The position numbers and the translations under genes were made by a program. Below the pieces are notes generated by a model, which was not told where the DNA came from, searched no databases, and saw nothing but the letters and a program-made list of their open reading frames with translations. 64,000 nucleotides of DNA, from contig JADJES010000025.1 of the NCBI GenBank assembly GCA_016708955.1, positions 147,558 through 211,557 of the forward strand, given 5' to 3'. The DNA comes from Nitrosomonas sp. GTDB lineage: Bacteria > Pseudomonadota > Gammaproteobacteria > Burkholderiales > Nitrosomonadaceae. Shown here in pieces: positions 18,011 through 27,187 of this stretch; the stretch's first letter is position 1, and each line of letters begins with the position of its first letter.

Positions 18011-18925
18011 CTATTTCTTTGAATTAGCCATCAGTTCTGCAGCTTCTTTTAACAAAAATTCTCTGAAAGCATTGGCGACACCCGATAGGCGCTTATTCTT
18101 CCTGTTCACCACATGCCAATAACGGATAATTGGGAAACCCTGCACATCCAGAATCTTCAAACGATTCGTTTCAAGTTCCAATTCGGCCGTATGCTGCGAC
18201 ATAATACCTAACCCCATGCCAGCCTGTACTGCCTGTTTGATCGCTTCCGTCGTATCCGCTTCCATCCCTTTATTGATTTTGACATCATGCGCTGCAAAAA
18301 AACGCTCCATGGCACCGCGCGTTCCTGAACCGGATTCACGTACCAGAAAAACTTCCTTGGCTAATCGATTAACCGGTATGTTTTGTTCTCTGCACAAAGG
18401 GTGATCCGGCGGTGCTATCACGACTAACGGATTCTCAATAAACGATTCACTATCGATATCGAGATCCTCAGGCGGTTGCCCCATGATAGCAAGGTCTATC
18501 AAATTGTCAGAGAGCTGTTTCAATACGGTTTCACGATTAGAAACATTTAAACTCACTGTCACCCCTTTATAGCGCTGGCAGAACTTTGCCAATAAATGCG
18601 GTGCAAAGTAATTGGCAGTTGTCACCACAGAAATATTTAACTTGCCCCGCTCCATGCCTTTCAATTCATCCAGCGCAACTTCCATATCAGCTAATTGCTG
18701 AGAGATAGAACGGCTATATTGATATAACTCGCGCCCCGCATCAGTCAGATAGATGCGTTTACCCAATTGTTCAAATAACGGCAAACTAATGTTGCCTTCC
18801 AGTTGCTTAATCTGCATAGAAACAGCAGGTTGAGTCAAGTGAAGTTCATCGGCTGCTCGGGAATAGCTCAAATGCCTGGCAACCGACTCAAATACTTTTA
18901 ATTGCCGCAAAGTAAGATGTAGCAT
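18011..18925 (-). CDS. cbbR: LysR-type activator of the RuBisCO operon
   Basis: Transcription factor that responds to metabolites of the Calvin cycle and controls cbb genes. The 304 residues start with a winged HTH (LRQLKVFESVARHLSYSRAADELHLTQPAVS), followed by the effector domain with the LNVSNRE and VRESGSGTR segments typical of CbbR. Its gene is divergent from cbbL across a 190-base gap with inverted repeats, the normal LysR layout. Identity rests on both the sequence and the position. Confidence 0.92.
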   Translation of the reverse strand: MLHLTLRQLKVFESVARHLSYSRAADELHLTQPAVSMQIKQLEGNISLPLFEQLGKRIYLTDAGRELYQYSRSISQQLADMEVALDELKGMERGKLNISVVTTANYFAPHLLAKFCQRYKGVTVSLNVSNRETVLKQLSDNLIDLAIMGQPPEDLDIDSESFIENPLVVIAPPDHPLCREQNIPVNRLAKEVFLVRESGSGTRGAMERFFAAHDVKINKGMEADTTEAIKQAVQAGMGLGIMSQHTAELELETNRLKILDVQGFPIIRYWHVVNRKNKRLSGVANAFREFLLKEAAELMANSKK

Positions 18926-18959
18926 ACATCAACTCAGTAAGTTTATTATAAGTACAACC

Positions 18960-19004
18960 TTATCATAAATATTAGAATTATTGATTTGTTCTTATAGATA
19001 AGAA
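18960..19004. promoter_or_regulatory. Candidate CbbR operator in the cbbR-cbbL gap
   Basis: TTCTTATAGATAAGAA at 18989-19004 is a perfect inverted repeat (7-bp arms, 2-bp centre) and contains a T-N11-A LysR-type core. A second short palindrome TTATCATAA lies at 18960-18968, about 30 bases upstream. Position between divergent cbbR and cbbL strongly supports a regulator site; binding is inferred. Confidence 0.65.
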
Positions 19005-19116
19005 GCGTTATAGTCCGTTTCATAGATTTGAGTAGTTTTGTTTGTAACGCAATATCCTCTCTTTTCTGCCTATGCTGTTGGCTGGAGTTGAGTGGAACTT
19101 AACTGGAGAAGAAACT

Positions 19117-20538
19117 ATGGCAGTAAAAATATATAACGCTGGTGTCAAAGAATATCGACAAACTTACTGGACCCCTGATTATACGCCGCTGGATACCGAC
19201 ATTCTGGCATGTTTCAAGATTACACCGCAACCCGGTGTGCCACGCGAGGAAGTAGCCGCTGCCGTGGCTGCAGAATCTTCCACGGGTACCTGGACCACAG
19301 TGTGGACAGATCTTTTAACCGATTTGGATTACTACAAAGGACGCGCTTATAAGATTGAAGACGTGCCTGGTGATGACACTTGTTTCTACGCATTCGTAGC
19401 TTACCCTATCGATCTGTTTGAAGAAGGCTCCGTGGTTAACGTGCTGACCTCGCTGGTAGGTAACGTGTTCGGTTTTAAAGCGCTGCGTGCACTGCGTCTG
19501 GAAGATGTTCGTTTCCCGATTGCCTACGTCAAAACCTGCGGCGGACCGCCAGCAGGTATTCAAGTGGAACGCGATCGTCTGAACAAGTATGGCCGCGCGC
19601 TGTTAGGTTGTACCATTAAGCCTAAACTGGGTCTGTCTGCCAAAAACTACGGTCGTGCTGTGTACGAATGTCTGCGCGGCGGTTTGGATCTGACCAAGGA
19701 CGATGAGAACGTTAATAGCCAACCTTTTATGCGCTGGCGTGATCGTTTCGAATTCGTGGTGGAAGCTTGCCAAAAAGCTGAGCGTGAAACCGGAGAACGT
19801 AAAGGTCATTACTTAAACGTCACCGCGCCAACACCGGAAGAAATGTATAAACGTGCAGAATTTGCTAAAGAATTGGGCGCGCCGATCATCATGCATGACT
19901 ACTTGACCGGTGGTTTAACGGCCAATACGGGGCTGGCTAACTGGTGCCGCAACAATGGCATGCTGTTGCACATCCACCGTGCGATGCACGCCGTTCTCGA
20001 TCGCAACCCGCACCATGGTATACATTTCCGTGTTTTAACCAAAGTGCTCCGTTTATCCGGGGGTGATCATCTGCATTCCGGTACCGTGGTTGGTAAACTA
20101 GAAGGTGACCGTGCAGCAACTCTCGGCTGGATCGATACCATGCGCGACAAATTCATCAAAGAAGACCGCAGCCGCGGCCTGTTCTTCGATCAAGATTGGG
20201 GTTCTATGCCAGGTGTATTCCCAGTTGCCTCGGGTGGTATTCACGTTTGGCATATGCCAGCACTGGTCGCGATTTTCGGTGATGATGCCTGCTTGCAATT
20301 TGGTGGTGGTACTTTAGGTCACCCATGGGGTAACGCTGCGGGTGCCGCTGCTAACCGTGTGGCATTGGAAGCCTGCGTAGAAGCACGTAACCAAGGTGTT
20401 GAAATCGAGAAGGAAGGCAAAGCGATTCTGACCAAAGCTGCTAAGAGCAGTCCCGAACTGAAAATCGCCATGGAAACATGGAAAGAAATTAAGTTCGAGT
20501 TTGATACGGTTGATAAGCTCGACGTAGCCCACAAGTAA
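19117..20538 (+). CDS. cbbL: RuBisCO large subunit, form I (green type)
   Basis: Carboxylates ribulose-1,5-bisphosphate in the Calvin cycle. The 473-residue protein carries the activation site GGLDLTKDDENVNSQPF with the carbamylated Lys at 194, GCTIKPKLGLS, the HRAMHAV and SGGDHLHSGTVVGKLEGDR loop 6 region, and GGIHVWHMPALV. The sequence looks like form IA of proteobacteria. The start is the ATG at 19117 with GGAGAAGAAACT upstream; the longer frame from 19072 is not supported. cbbS follows 81 bases later. No carboxysome genes are adjacent. Confidence 0.97.
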   Translation: MAVKIYNAGVKEYRQTYWTPDYTPLDTDILACFKITPQPGVPREEVAAAVAAESSTGTWTTVWTDLLTDLDYYKGRAYKIEDVPGDDTCFYAFVAYPIDLFEEGSVVNVLTSLVGNVFGFKALRALRLEDVRFPIAYVKTCGGPPAGIQVERDRLNKYGRALLGCTIKPKLGLSAKNYGRAVYECLRGGLDLTKDDENVNSQPFMRWRDRFEFVVEACQKAERETGERKGHYLNVTAPTPEEMYKRAEFAKELGAPIIMHDYLTGGLTANTGLANWCRNNGMLLHIHRAMHAVLDRNPHHGIHFRVLTKVLRLSGGDHLHSGTVVGKLEGDRAATLGWIDTMRDKFIKEDRSRGLFFDQDWGSMPGVFPVASGGIHVWHMPALVAIFGDDACLQFGGGTLGHPWGNAAGAAANRVALEACVEARNQGVEIEKEGKAILTKAAKSSPELKIAMETWKEIKFEFDTVDKLDVAHK

Positions 20539-20619
20539 GCAATACACAAATCAGAAGAAGAAGAGCCGATCGTTAATATTGCTTTTCTTCTTCATCTCTC
20601 TAAAAATGAGGAATAAATA

Positions 20620-20976
20620 ATGAGCGAAGTAATTGACTACAAATCACGTGTCAGTGATCCAGCAAGCCGTAAGTTTGAGACATTTTCTTACCTGCCTGCA
20701 ATGTCTGACAAAGATATCAAGAAGCAAGTAGAGTATTTAGTTAGTAAAGGCTGGAATCCAGCCATCGAGCATACAGAACCAGAGTATGTAATGGATTCCT
20801 ACTGGTATATGTGGAAACTACCGATGTTTGGTGAAACTGATGTAGACCGCGTGCTGGCAGAAGCTGCTGCATGCCATAAAGCCAACCCGAATAATCATGT
20901 TCGTTTAATTGGCTACAACAATTTCAACCAATCACAAGGCACAGCCATGGTGATATACCGCGGCAAAACTGTTTAA
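20620..20976 (+). CDS. cbbS: RuBisCO small subunit
   Basis: Caps the large-subunit octamer to form the L8S8 enzyme. The 118 residues include the family core FETFSYLPAMSDKDIKKQVEYL, EYVMDSYWYMWKLPMFGETD and HVRLIGYNNFNQSQGTAMVIYR. A good ribosome-binding site (TGAGGAATAA) precedes the ATG. The gene is followed by a strong terminator-like hairpin before cbbQ, so cbbQ/O may be expressed at a lower level than cbbL/S. Confidence 0.97.
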   Translation: MSEVIDYKSRVSDPASRKFETFSYLPAMSDKDIKKQVEYLVSKGWNPAIEHTEPEYVMDSYWYMWKLPMFGETDVDRVLAEAAACHKANPNNHVRLIGYNNFNQSQGTAMVIYRGKTV

Positions 20977-21000
20977 GACATAACGGGTTTCGTACCCTGG

Positions 21001-21037
21001 AACCCCCTTACCTGTAAAAGGATCGGGGGTTTTTTTT
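21001..21037 (+). terminator. Terminator-like hairpin between cbbS and cbbQ
   Basis: AACCCCC at 21001-21007 pairs with GGGGGTT at 21025-21031, followed by an unbroken T-run to 21037. Since cbbQ starts only 46 bases later with no other clear promoter, it may act as a partial terminator. Confidence 0.75.
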
Positions 21038-21082
21038 GACCAAAAAAAAGCACTTTTCAGATAGCTATCACAGGAGTTCATC

Positions 21083-21889
21083 ATGAGCGAAATCATTGAT
21101 CAATACCGCGTAACCACTGAGCCCTATTACCATCCCGTAGCTGATGAGGTGGAATTATACGAAGCCGCCTATTCAGTGCGTATGCCGATGATGTTGAAAG
21201 GTCCTACCGGCTGCGGCAAAACCCGTTTTGTTGAATACATGGCATGGAAATTAAAAAAACCGCTGATTACCGTGGCTTGTAACGAAGATATGACCGCATC
21301 CGATTTGGTGGGCCGCTTCCTGCTCGATGCCAACGGCACGCGCTGGCAAGATGGTCCGTTGGCTGTTGCGGCACGCTTTGGCGCCATCTGCTATCTGGAC
21401 GAAGTGGTTGAAGCACGGCAGGATACCACTGTGGTGATCCATCCATTAACCGACAATCGCCGGGTCTTGCCATTGGAAAAAAAAGGCGAACTCGTTCATG
21501 CGCATGCTGACTTCCAAATTGTTATTTCCTACAATCCCGGTTATCAAAGCTTGATGAAAGACCTCAAGCAATCCACCAAACAGCGTTTTGGCGCATTGGA
21601 TTTTAATTATCCCAACCATGACGTTGAAAGTGAAATTGTTGCGCATGAAACAGGGGTATCCACTGACATTGCCGAGAAACTGGTTTCGATTGCCGAACGC
21701 GCACGCAACCTCAAAGGTCATGGATTGGATGAAGGCATCTCAACGCGGATGCTGATTTACGCAGGCAGTCTTATCGCCAAAAAAGTAGACGCGCATGCCG
21801 CTTGCCGTGTTGCTTTGGTACGCCCTATTACCGATGATCCCGACATGCGTGATGCATTGGATGCGGCAGTCAGCACTTTTTTTAATTAA
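21083..21889 (+). CDS. cbbQ: RuBisCO activase ATPase CbbQ (MoxR-type AAA+)
   Basis: AAA+ ring ATPase that, with CbbO, removes inhibitory sugar phosphates from RuBisCO. The 268 residues show Walker A LKGPTGCGKTRF (Gly 40 to Thr 47), Walker B AICYLDEVVEA near 102-112, and sensor 1 IVISYNPGYQ. CAGGAG precedes the ATG. The order cbbLSQO is standard for form I operons in chemolithoautotrophs. Confidence 0.95.
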   Translation: MSEIIDQYRVTTEPYYHPVADEVELYEAAYSVRMPMMLKGPTGCGKTRFVEYMAWKLKKPLITVACNEDMTASDLVGRFLLDANGTRWQDGPLAVAARFGAICYLDEVVEARQDTTVVIHPLTDNRRVLPLEKKGELVHAHADFQIVISYNPGYQSLMKDLKQSTKQRFGALDFNYPNHDVESEIVAHETGVSTDIAEKLVSIAERARNLKGHGLDEGISTRMLIYAGSLIAKKVDAHAACRVALVRPITDDPDMRDALDAAVSTFFN

Positions 21890-21946
21890 GTGTTTTGATA
21901 ATTCTGAAATCTATCGATTGTTTTGTAAAAATAAACAGGTGCTCCC

Positions 21947-24274
21947 ATGAGTATTAATCTGGATGACTACAAAGAATTACTGGAAGATTTAGAGCCAGAA
22001 TCGGTTGAATTACTCAAGCATGCATGGCCGGAAGCCGTCAAAATTTTTTCATCGCGCGGATTGGATAACTACCTGAAAGGGGCCTCGGCAATCCGTGGAT
22101 TAGGTCGCGGACGAAGTCTGGTGGATTGTTGGATCGATGAAATTCCATTGGTCGCCAAAGAAATTGGCGAAGATATTATCAGCGATCTGGCGACTACTGC
22201 GCTCTCACTCGCCTCCAGAACCTCCGGTGCGGTAATTGAGCTGGTATTAGCCACCTCCCCCACGGCAGCCAAACGCCTCGGTGATGCGCAACTATTCCAG
22301 AATTATCTGCAATTCCTGAATACATTGATTGCACAAGCGCCGCGTGGCATGCGTCCGATGCTCAGCAAACTGGATATTCTGTTTGGGCAACTGACTCTGG
22401 GCGGGCTGCGCCGTTGGGCAATGTGGGGAGCGCATGCGCATCGCACGAATTATGAAGAGCAAATCAAATATTTTGGATTGGAATCCAAGGAATCACTCGC
22501 GGTACTACAAAAAGAACGCAAGGGTACTCTGTTTGTGGATGTGCAGCGCCGCATCAATATGTATCTGCGCGCACTATGGGCACGAGATTTTTTCATGAAA
22601 CCCACCTCCGGTGACTTTGAAACGCGTGAAGGTTACAAACCCTATATCGAAAATTACTTCATTTACCTGCCTGATGCCTATGACAGCCATGCAGGTGTAA
22701 CCGCCACTGAGGTTTATCGTGCCGCCGCCGCGCATGCCGCAGCACATCTGGTGGAAACCAAACAGCCGATCTCTGCGGAAGGATTGAGTCCAATGCAGAT
22801 GGCGGTCATTTCCGTGATCGAAGATGCACGCGTCGAAGCACTTACCATCCGCCGCTTTCCGGGATTACGCAAAACTTGGGCGGCCTTGCATACGGCCACG
22901 CCGGATATGGCTGTCACCATGGGCGATTATCTCAATCGCCTGGCACGCGCTTTACTCGACCCGGATTATCAGGACAGCGATGGCTGGATTGCAGAAGGCC
23001 GCCAGCTTTTTGCAGCCGCACAGGACAAACTGGATACCTATCAAATCTCATGGGACATTGGTGTTCAACTGACGCATAGTTTTAGAGAAAAAAACATTCC
23101 GTTCGCCATGCTTACGGATCAACTCACCGCCCCGTATCGCGATGACAACCGTTATTTCTGGGAATTTGAGGAATTTGATTTAAACAAATCCCTGTCGGCT
23201 GGCTATGAAGCGCCAAAACAAATCCGCAAATACGTTAATGTGATGGAATTCGCCAACGAACTCGACGTCGAAACCGCCGGTGACGACGCGCAGGAAATCT
23301 GGGTCATGGGCACCGAATTCTTCCCGTACGAAGACATGGGCGTATCGTACAACGATATGGAAGGCAGGGAACCGGTGTCGGCGCCCTATCACTATTCCGA
23401 ATGGGATTACCAAATTCAATTGGAACGCCCGGATTGGGCCACGGTACAGGAGAAACGCCCAAAACTTGGCGACATGCAATGCATCGACGACATCGCGCAA
23501 CAATACAAACGCGAAATTGCACGCATGAAGTTTCTGCTCGACGCCATGCAACCACAGGGAACTCGCCGCATCCGCAAACTGGAAGATGGCGACGAAATCG
23601 ATATCAATGCCGCGATTCGTTCGATGATCGACATCCGCATGGGCATGCAACCCGATCCCCGCATCATGATGCGCTCGGTGCGCAAAGTGCGCGACATTTC
23701 GGTGCTGGTATTGCTCGATTTATCCGAATCGACCAACGAAAAAGTCGCCGGACATGATTACTCCGTGCTGGATCTGACACGCCAGGCCACGGTATTGCTC
23801 GCCAACGCCATCAACAAAATCGGCGACCCTTTCGCGATTCACGGCTTCTGCTCGGACGGACGCCATGACGTGGAATACTACCGCTACAAGGATTTCGACC
23901 AACCCTATAACGAAATCCCCAAAGCCCGGCTCGCCGGCATGACCGGGCAACTCTCGACCCGCATGGGTGCCGCGATGCGCCACGCCACGCATTACCTAAA
24001 ACTGCAAAAATCTGCAAAAAAACTGCTGTTGGTCATCACCGACGGCGAACCCGCCGACGTCGACGTGCGCGACCCGCAATACCTGCGCCACGACACCAAA
24101 AAAGCCGTCGAAGAAGCCGGCTGCTCCGGCATTTTGGCCTACTGCATGAGCCTCGACCCGCGCGCGGATCAGTATGTGTCGCGCATCTTTGGCGAACGCA
24201 ATTATCTGGTGGTGGATCATGTGGAACGGCTGCCGGAGAAATTGCCGGTGTTGTATGCGGGGTTGACAAGATAG
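21947..24274 (+). CDS. cbbO: RuBisCO activase partner CbbO (von Willebrand A domain)
   Basis: Adaptor that couples the CbbQ ATPase to RuBisCO. The 775-residue protein has a long helical N-terminal region and a C-terminal von Willebrand A domain with the metal-binding DLSES motif (VLVLLDLSESTNE) and the ITDGEPADVD segment. It starts 57 bases after cbbQ with a weak ribosome-binding site. GC content rises toward its 3' end. Confidence 0.95.
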   Translation: MSINLDDYKELLEDLEPESVELLKHAWPEAVKIFSSRGLDNYLKGASAIRGLGRGRSLVDCWIDEIPLVAKEIGEDIISDLATTALSLASRTSGAVIELVLATSPTAAKRLGDAQLFQNYLQFLNTLIAQAPRGMRPMLSKLDILFGQLTLGGLRRWAMWGAHAHRTNYEEQIKYFGLESKESLAVLQKERKGTLFVDVQRRINMYLRALWARDFFMKPTSGDFETREGYKPYIENYFIYLPDAYDSHAGVTATEVYRAAAAHAAAHLVETKQPISAEGLSPMQMAVISVIEDARVEALTIRRFPGLRKTWAALHTATPDMAVTMGDYLNRLARALLDPDYQDSDGWIAEGRQLFAAAQDKLDTYQISWDIGVQLTHSFREKNIPFAMLTDQLTAPYRDDNRYFWEFEEFDLNKSLSAGYEAPKQIRKYVNVMEFANELDVETAGDDAQEIWVMGTEFFPYEDMGVSYNDMEGREPVSAPYHYSEWDYQIQLERPDWATVQEKRPKLGDMQCIDDIAQQYKREIARMKFLLDAMQPQGTRRIRKLEDGDEIDINAAIRSMIDIRMGMQPDPRIMMRSVRKVRDISVLVLLDLSESTNEKVAGHDYSVLDLTRQATVLLANAINKIGDPFAIHGFCSDGRHDVEYYRYKDFDQPYNEIPKARLAGMTGQLSTRMGAAMRHATHYLKLQKSAKKLLLVITDGEPADVDVRDPQYLRHDTKKAVEEAGCSGILAYCMSLDPRADQYVSRIFGERNYLVVDHVERLPEKLPVLYAGLTR

Positions 24275-24289
24275 ATGGTTGCAAACATT

Positions 24290-24316
24290 GTAGTGGTGGA
24301 TAGATCCACCCTACAG
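24290..24316. repeat. Inverted repeat after cbbO
   Basis: TGTAGTGGTGGAT-AG-ATCCACCCTACA forms a nearly perfect hairpin (GGTGGAT/ATCCACC core) 15 bases after the cbbO stop. There is no T-run, so it may be a REP-type repeat or an operon-end hairpin rather than a classical terminator. Confidence 0.5.
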
Positions 24317-24382
24317 TGTAGCTTTAATTCCAATTATCGAACTCTTCCCTTCAAATCACTTGGATTCAATAAAGCAGCCTGA

Positions 24383-25153
24383 TTATATTTTTTGAATAAG
24401 AGCTTCGACCATAATTTCATCACTTTCAGCACATAAAGGACCAAGTCTTACTTCCATTTTTGAGTAAGCTTCGTCTGAGATTTCCAAAAAATATTCTTCA
24501 AAAACCAATTCCTTTTCCTCTTCTAGTGCTCGGCGCATGGGTAGCGTATTCATTGGATCAATCTGCTTAATCCCTAAGGGATAAATTATTAACTTAAATC
24601 GCCATTCTTGTTCAATGCTCCAAATTGTCGGTTTATGTCTTCCTAGCGCACCAAGCGCTACGGTGAGTCCACCATCGTCGTTTTGGTTAAGAATTGGTGG
24701 TGTTAGCAGCTTTAAATCATCCGTATATTCCATCGGAAAAAATTTATTACTCATTGCATTATAGTTCGCCACCAAATGATCTGAAGTAAATAATTTTTCT
24801 TCGGGAAGAATCGAATCAAATAAATTCCCATAGCTGACAGAACCGCCAGTCTCGGGGAATTGCTCTCTCACTTTATAACTCTTGATGAAGTTAATGGGCA
24901 ACCCTATCCGGATACCGCGACTGTTGTTACCATACATATACCAGAACGGTAGCATCTCGGATGATTGCGAAGTCCAGCAGGTAACAAAGAGATACTTTCC
25001 GTATTTTCCATCTCGTGAAAGCTCTTCAGTGGGATCATTAACTTTATCAAGCCTTTTTAACTTTATTTTCTTAGTTTTAAGAATTAAAGATAATGCTTCT
25101 ATGGATGTGTAGTGATAAAGATAATCTGGTGTTGAAATTTCATCTGTAGACAT
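24383..25153 (-). CDS. DUF2971 family protein
   Basis: A 256-residue soluble protein. The family marks are YLYHYTSIEALSLILKTKKIKL near the N-terminus, RLDKVNDPTEEL, and CWTSQSSEMLPFWYMYGNNSRGIRIG. DUF2971 has no settled function and is often found in variable regions. It stands alone between the cbb operon and the MntA-HepT pair. The ATG at 25153 starts MSTDEISTPDYLYHYTS. Confidence 0.75.
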   Translation of the reverse strand: MSTDEISTPDYLYHYTSIEALSLILKTKKIKLKRLDKVNDPTEELSRDGKYGKYLFVTCWTSQSSEMLPFWYMYGNNSRGIRIGLPINFIKSYKVREQFPETGGSVSYGNLFDSILPEEKLFTSDHLVANYNAMSNKFFPMEYTDDLKLLTPPILNQNDDGGLTVALGALGRHKPTIWSIEQEWRFKLIIYPLGIKQIDPMNTLPMRRALEEEKELVFEEYFLEISDEAYSKMEVRLGPLCAESDEIMVEALIQKI

Positions 25154-25290
25154 AGTGAATACTTACAGTTATTTATGGGAGACTTTTGGTATCAGTTCTT
25201 GCATTTGATTTTTTATAGACCAAAATCCTTTTGCTTCGATGTGTACCAAGTTTACCTATTTGCCTGAGCGGCATCACCCAACAACAACGC

Positions 25291-25693
25291 CTAGCCATAT
25301 TCCAGAAACTCATCCAAATGCGTTTCGATAATACTAGTCAAGATCGGTAGTTGCAGCGCCTGATAATCATGCACGGCAATGTTGCGAAAACCCACCATGC
25401 GTTTGAGTTTTCCGGCAAGCACGGTATCGATCCAACCGCCCTGCGCCAGCAGCGCAAACACATCGCGCGCACTTTGCGGCACGCCGAGCTTTTCACGCCG
25501 GATTACGTGCTGTCCCATATCCAGCGCTGCTTCGCAAGCACGTTGAATGTTCAGAATAGCTGCATCTTGCCGGGTGAAATCTATGGGAAGAGTAGCGGGA
25601 TTTTTTAGAGGCGCCCTTTACATATTCCTCCCGCGCCCGCGCCACACAGCGCTCGATGGTGGCAGCCTTGTTGATCAGCACATCATCAGCCAT
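25291..25693 (-). pseudogene. hepT: HepT-like RNase toxin with one frameshift
   Basis: Toxin of the MntA-HepT type (HEPN fold). The ATG at 25693 opens MADDVLINKAATIERCVARAREEYVKG; after the T6 run at 25601-25606 the coding frame continues in another register as NPATLPIDFTRQDAAILN... to the stop at 25291. Removing one T restores 133 residues, the family's usual size. The HEPN motif RNIAVHDY (R-x4-H-x-Y, whose Tyr is the site AMPylated by MntA) is intact. The start overlaps the mntA stop by eight bases. True decay and a homopolymer sequencing error are equally possible. Confidence 0.75.
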
Positions 25694-26081
25694 ACACCTT
25701 TCCCCTTTTTAGAATGTCGGATAGCAACCCGGCACGAGCGGTGTCCAGTTCCGTTTTCTCACTCAAGATGGCGGCCTCGAACAAAGCCGCTTGTACATCC
25801 AACGCCCACCAGCGCTGACCGGTGGTGATGACTTGGTATTGCATCACGGTGGAAGCGGCACGCAGATCGAGCAAATCGACCGGGCAGCCAGCCACATCCG
25901 CCAGATCACCCGCCAGCGCCCACAATACCAGAGGCTCGGCATAACCCGCGACCAACACCGCCAGATCGAGATCGCTATCAATTTGTGCGGTGCCTTGAAT
26001 GCGGCTGCCGAAAGCGTAGATCGCCAGCAGATTGGGCAGACTGGTTTGCAGCGTTTGGATGATGGCGGCTTGGTTCACCAT
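25686..26081 (-). CDS. mntA: MntA-like nucleotidyltransferase antitoxin
   Basis: Minimal nucleotidyltransferase that silences HepT by adding AMP to its Tyr. The 131 residues contain the family signature GS-x10-D-x-D (GSRIQGTAQIDSDLDLAVL). The start at 26081 (MVNQAAIIQTLQTSL) is chosen because it places the motif where it normally lies; the frame is open to 26108. The toxin gene overlaps its end. Confidence 0.85.
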   Translation of the reverse strand: MVNQAAIIQTLQTSLPNLLAIYAFGSRIQGTAQIDSDLDLAVLVAGYAEPLVLWALAGDLADVAGCPVDLLDLRAASTVMQYQVITTGQRWWALDVQAALFEAAILSEKTELDTARAGLLSDILKRGKVYG

Positions 26082-26207
26082 GCGAAGCAGCTTGCTCCAA
26101 CAAGCCAATCTGAGGATAAATCAAGATCTAAAAACATAAGTTCATGCGCTAAGGAAATCTAAAGAAATAAATTGATTTTGAGCGTTTGATCGCATCGGTT
26201 CGCCTAG

Positions 26208-26304
26208 GAGGCTGTCCAAGAATAGTGATCGTAAGCAGTACTTTGATGAGCACGTTCTTGTTGATTGTACCAGCCAAACCAATCCAAGTAATCGCCATTT
26301 AATG
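26208..26304 (-). pseudogene. Transposase C-terminal remnant
   Basis: On the minus strand a short frame reads LNGDYLDWFGWYNQQERAHQ and ends shortly after at a TAG. The pattern (YLDWFGWYN-x-x-RAHQS) resembles the C-terminus of integrase-type transposases. No start, ends or repeats are seen, so this is a scrap of a lost element. Confidence 0.4.
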
Positions 26305-26405
26305 GTTTCCTTTAGTAAAAAACAAGGGTTTCCCCAATATACACAGTGCGTTAGTGAAGTTAAGATGGCATCGTTGGTTAAATAATTATCTGGAGGATAC
26401 TTACC

Positions 26406-26792
26406 ATGAAAGCACTAAAACTCTCATCACAACTACCACTGCTTGCGTTTATTGCGCTGGTTTTCTTTGCACAAATCAATTCAGCTAGCGCTTCACCAAC
26501 CGATGCCGTTAGTGGCGACCATGATGCGGTAGCAAGACATTACGAAAATTTGGCTAATGACGCCAAAACAAGGCTACAAGAGAACCGGGCAATACTCGCG
26601 GAATATGAGGCACATCCTTATTATTACGGCCGTCAAGGTCAGGATCTTCTATCACACACGACTGCTAATATTCGCGAATACGAAAAAGCGCTGCAAGAAA
26701 ATCTGAGTAATGCGGATCTTCACAAAAGAATGGCAATAGAGTCTAATCATCGCGTTAATAAAGCAGCCATTAATTCAAATCATAAACTGTGA
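26406..26792 (+). CDS. Exported protein of unknown function
   Basis: A 128-residue protein, not recognised. The first 30 residues are a clear signal peptide (hydrophobic LLAFIALVFFAQINSASA, cleavage likely after SASA). The mature part is helical and charged, with repeated Glu, Lys and Asn and a YEAHPYYYGRQGQDLL turn; a coiled-coil periplasmic protein is plausible. TGGAGGATACTTACC lies before the ATG. It stands alone, with a hairpin at 26842-26869 downstream. Confidence 0.7.
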   Translation: MKALKLSSQLPLLAFIALVFFAQINSASASPTDAVSGDHDAVARHYENLANDAKTRLQENRAILAEYEAHPYYYGRQGQDLLSHTTANIREYEKALQENLSNADLHKRMAIESNHRVNKAAINSNHKL

Positions 26793-26841
26793 TTTTTAAC
26801 GGCAAAGAACTCAGATTTTTCTGCTCGAAAACGCCACAAAT

Positions 26842-26869
26842 GCAATCACCGGTAGATTCCGGTGATTGC
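26842..26869 (+). terminator. Hairpin after the exported protein gene
   Basis: GCAATCACCGG and CCGGTGATTGC form a perfect 11-bp stem around a 6-base loop, 50 bases after the stop at 26792. There is no T-run, so termination is likely but not certain. Confidence 0.5.
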
Positions 26870-27187
26870 TCTAATCAACAAATCCACACTATTCTATCCT
26901 GACAATTTGTTTTTTATCACTGCGTTGATTGCACCCTCAGCCAGTGTTGTAGTCCATTAAACAGATACTTTTCTCAATTCTTTTTCAAATTCTATCCGTG
27001 TCGTATCACCCGGAGTTGTCTGGATATGGCTGAGCATTTAGCAGAATCACTTGTTAAGAAACCTATCATCAGTTATGTTTACGGCACTTTGATAATCTCT
27101 AACTGACCCGGTTTCGCCAAAAAAAACGATTCCGACTTGCTAATAGATAGAATATTTACTTCTGTATTGAATTGAAAAAGGATTGTT
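26870..27187. other. Non-coding stretch without recognised features
   Basis: About 320 bases between the hairpin and the next start. No long open frame or repeat was seen. The end holds AAAAAGGATTGTT, the likely ribosome-binding region of the gene at 27188. Confidence 0.5.

Noticed and set aside
21083..24274. Idea that the cbb operon includes carboxysome genes
   Set aside because: Only cbbL, S, Q and O are present; no shell protein or CsoS2/CsoSCA-like gene follows.
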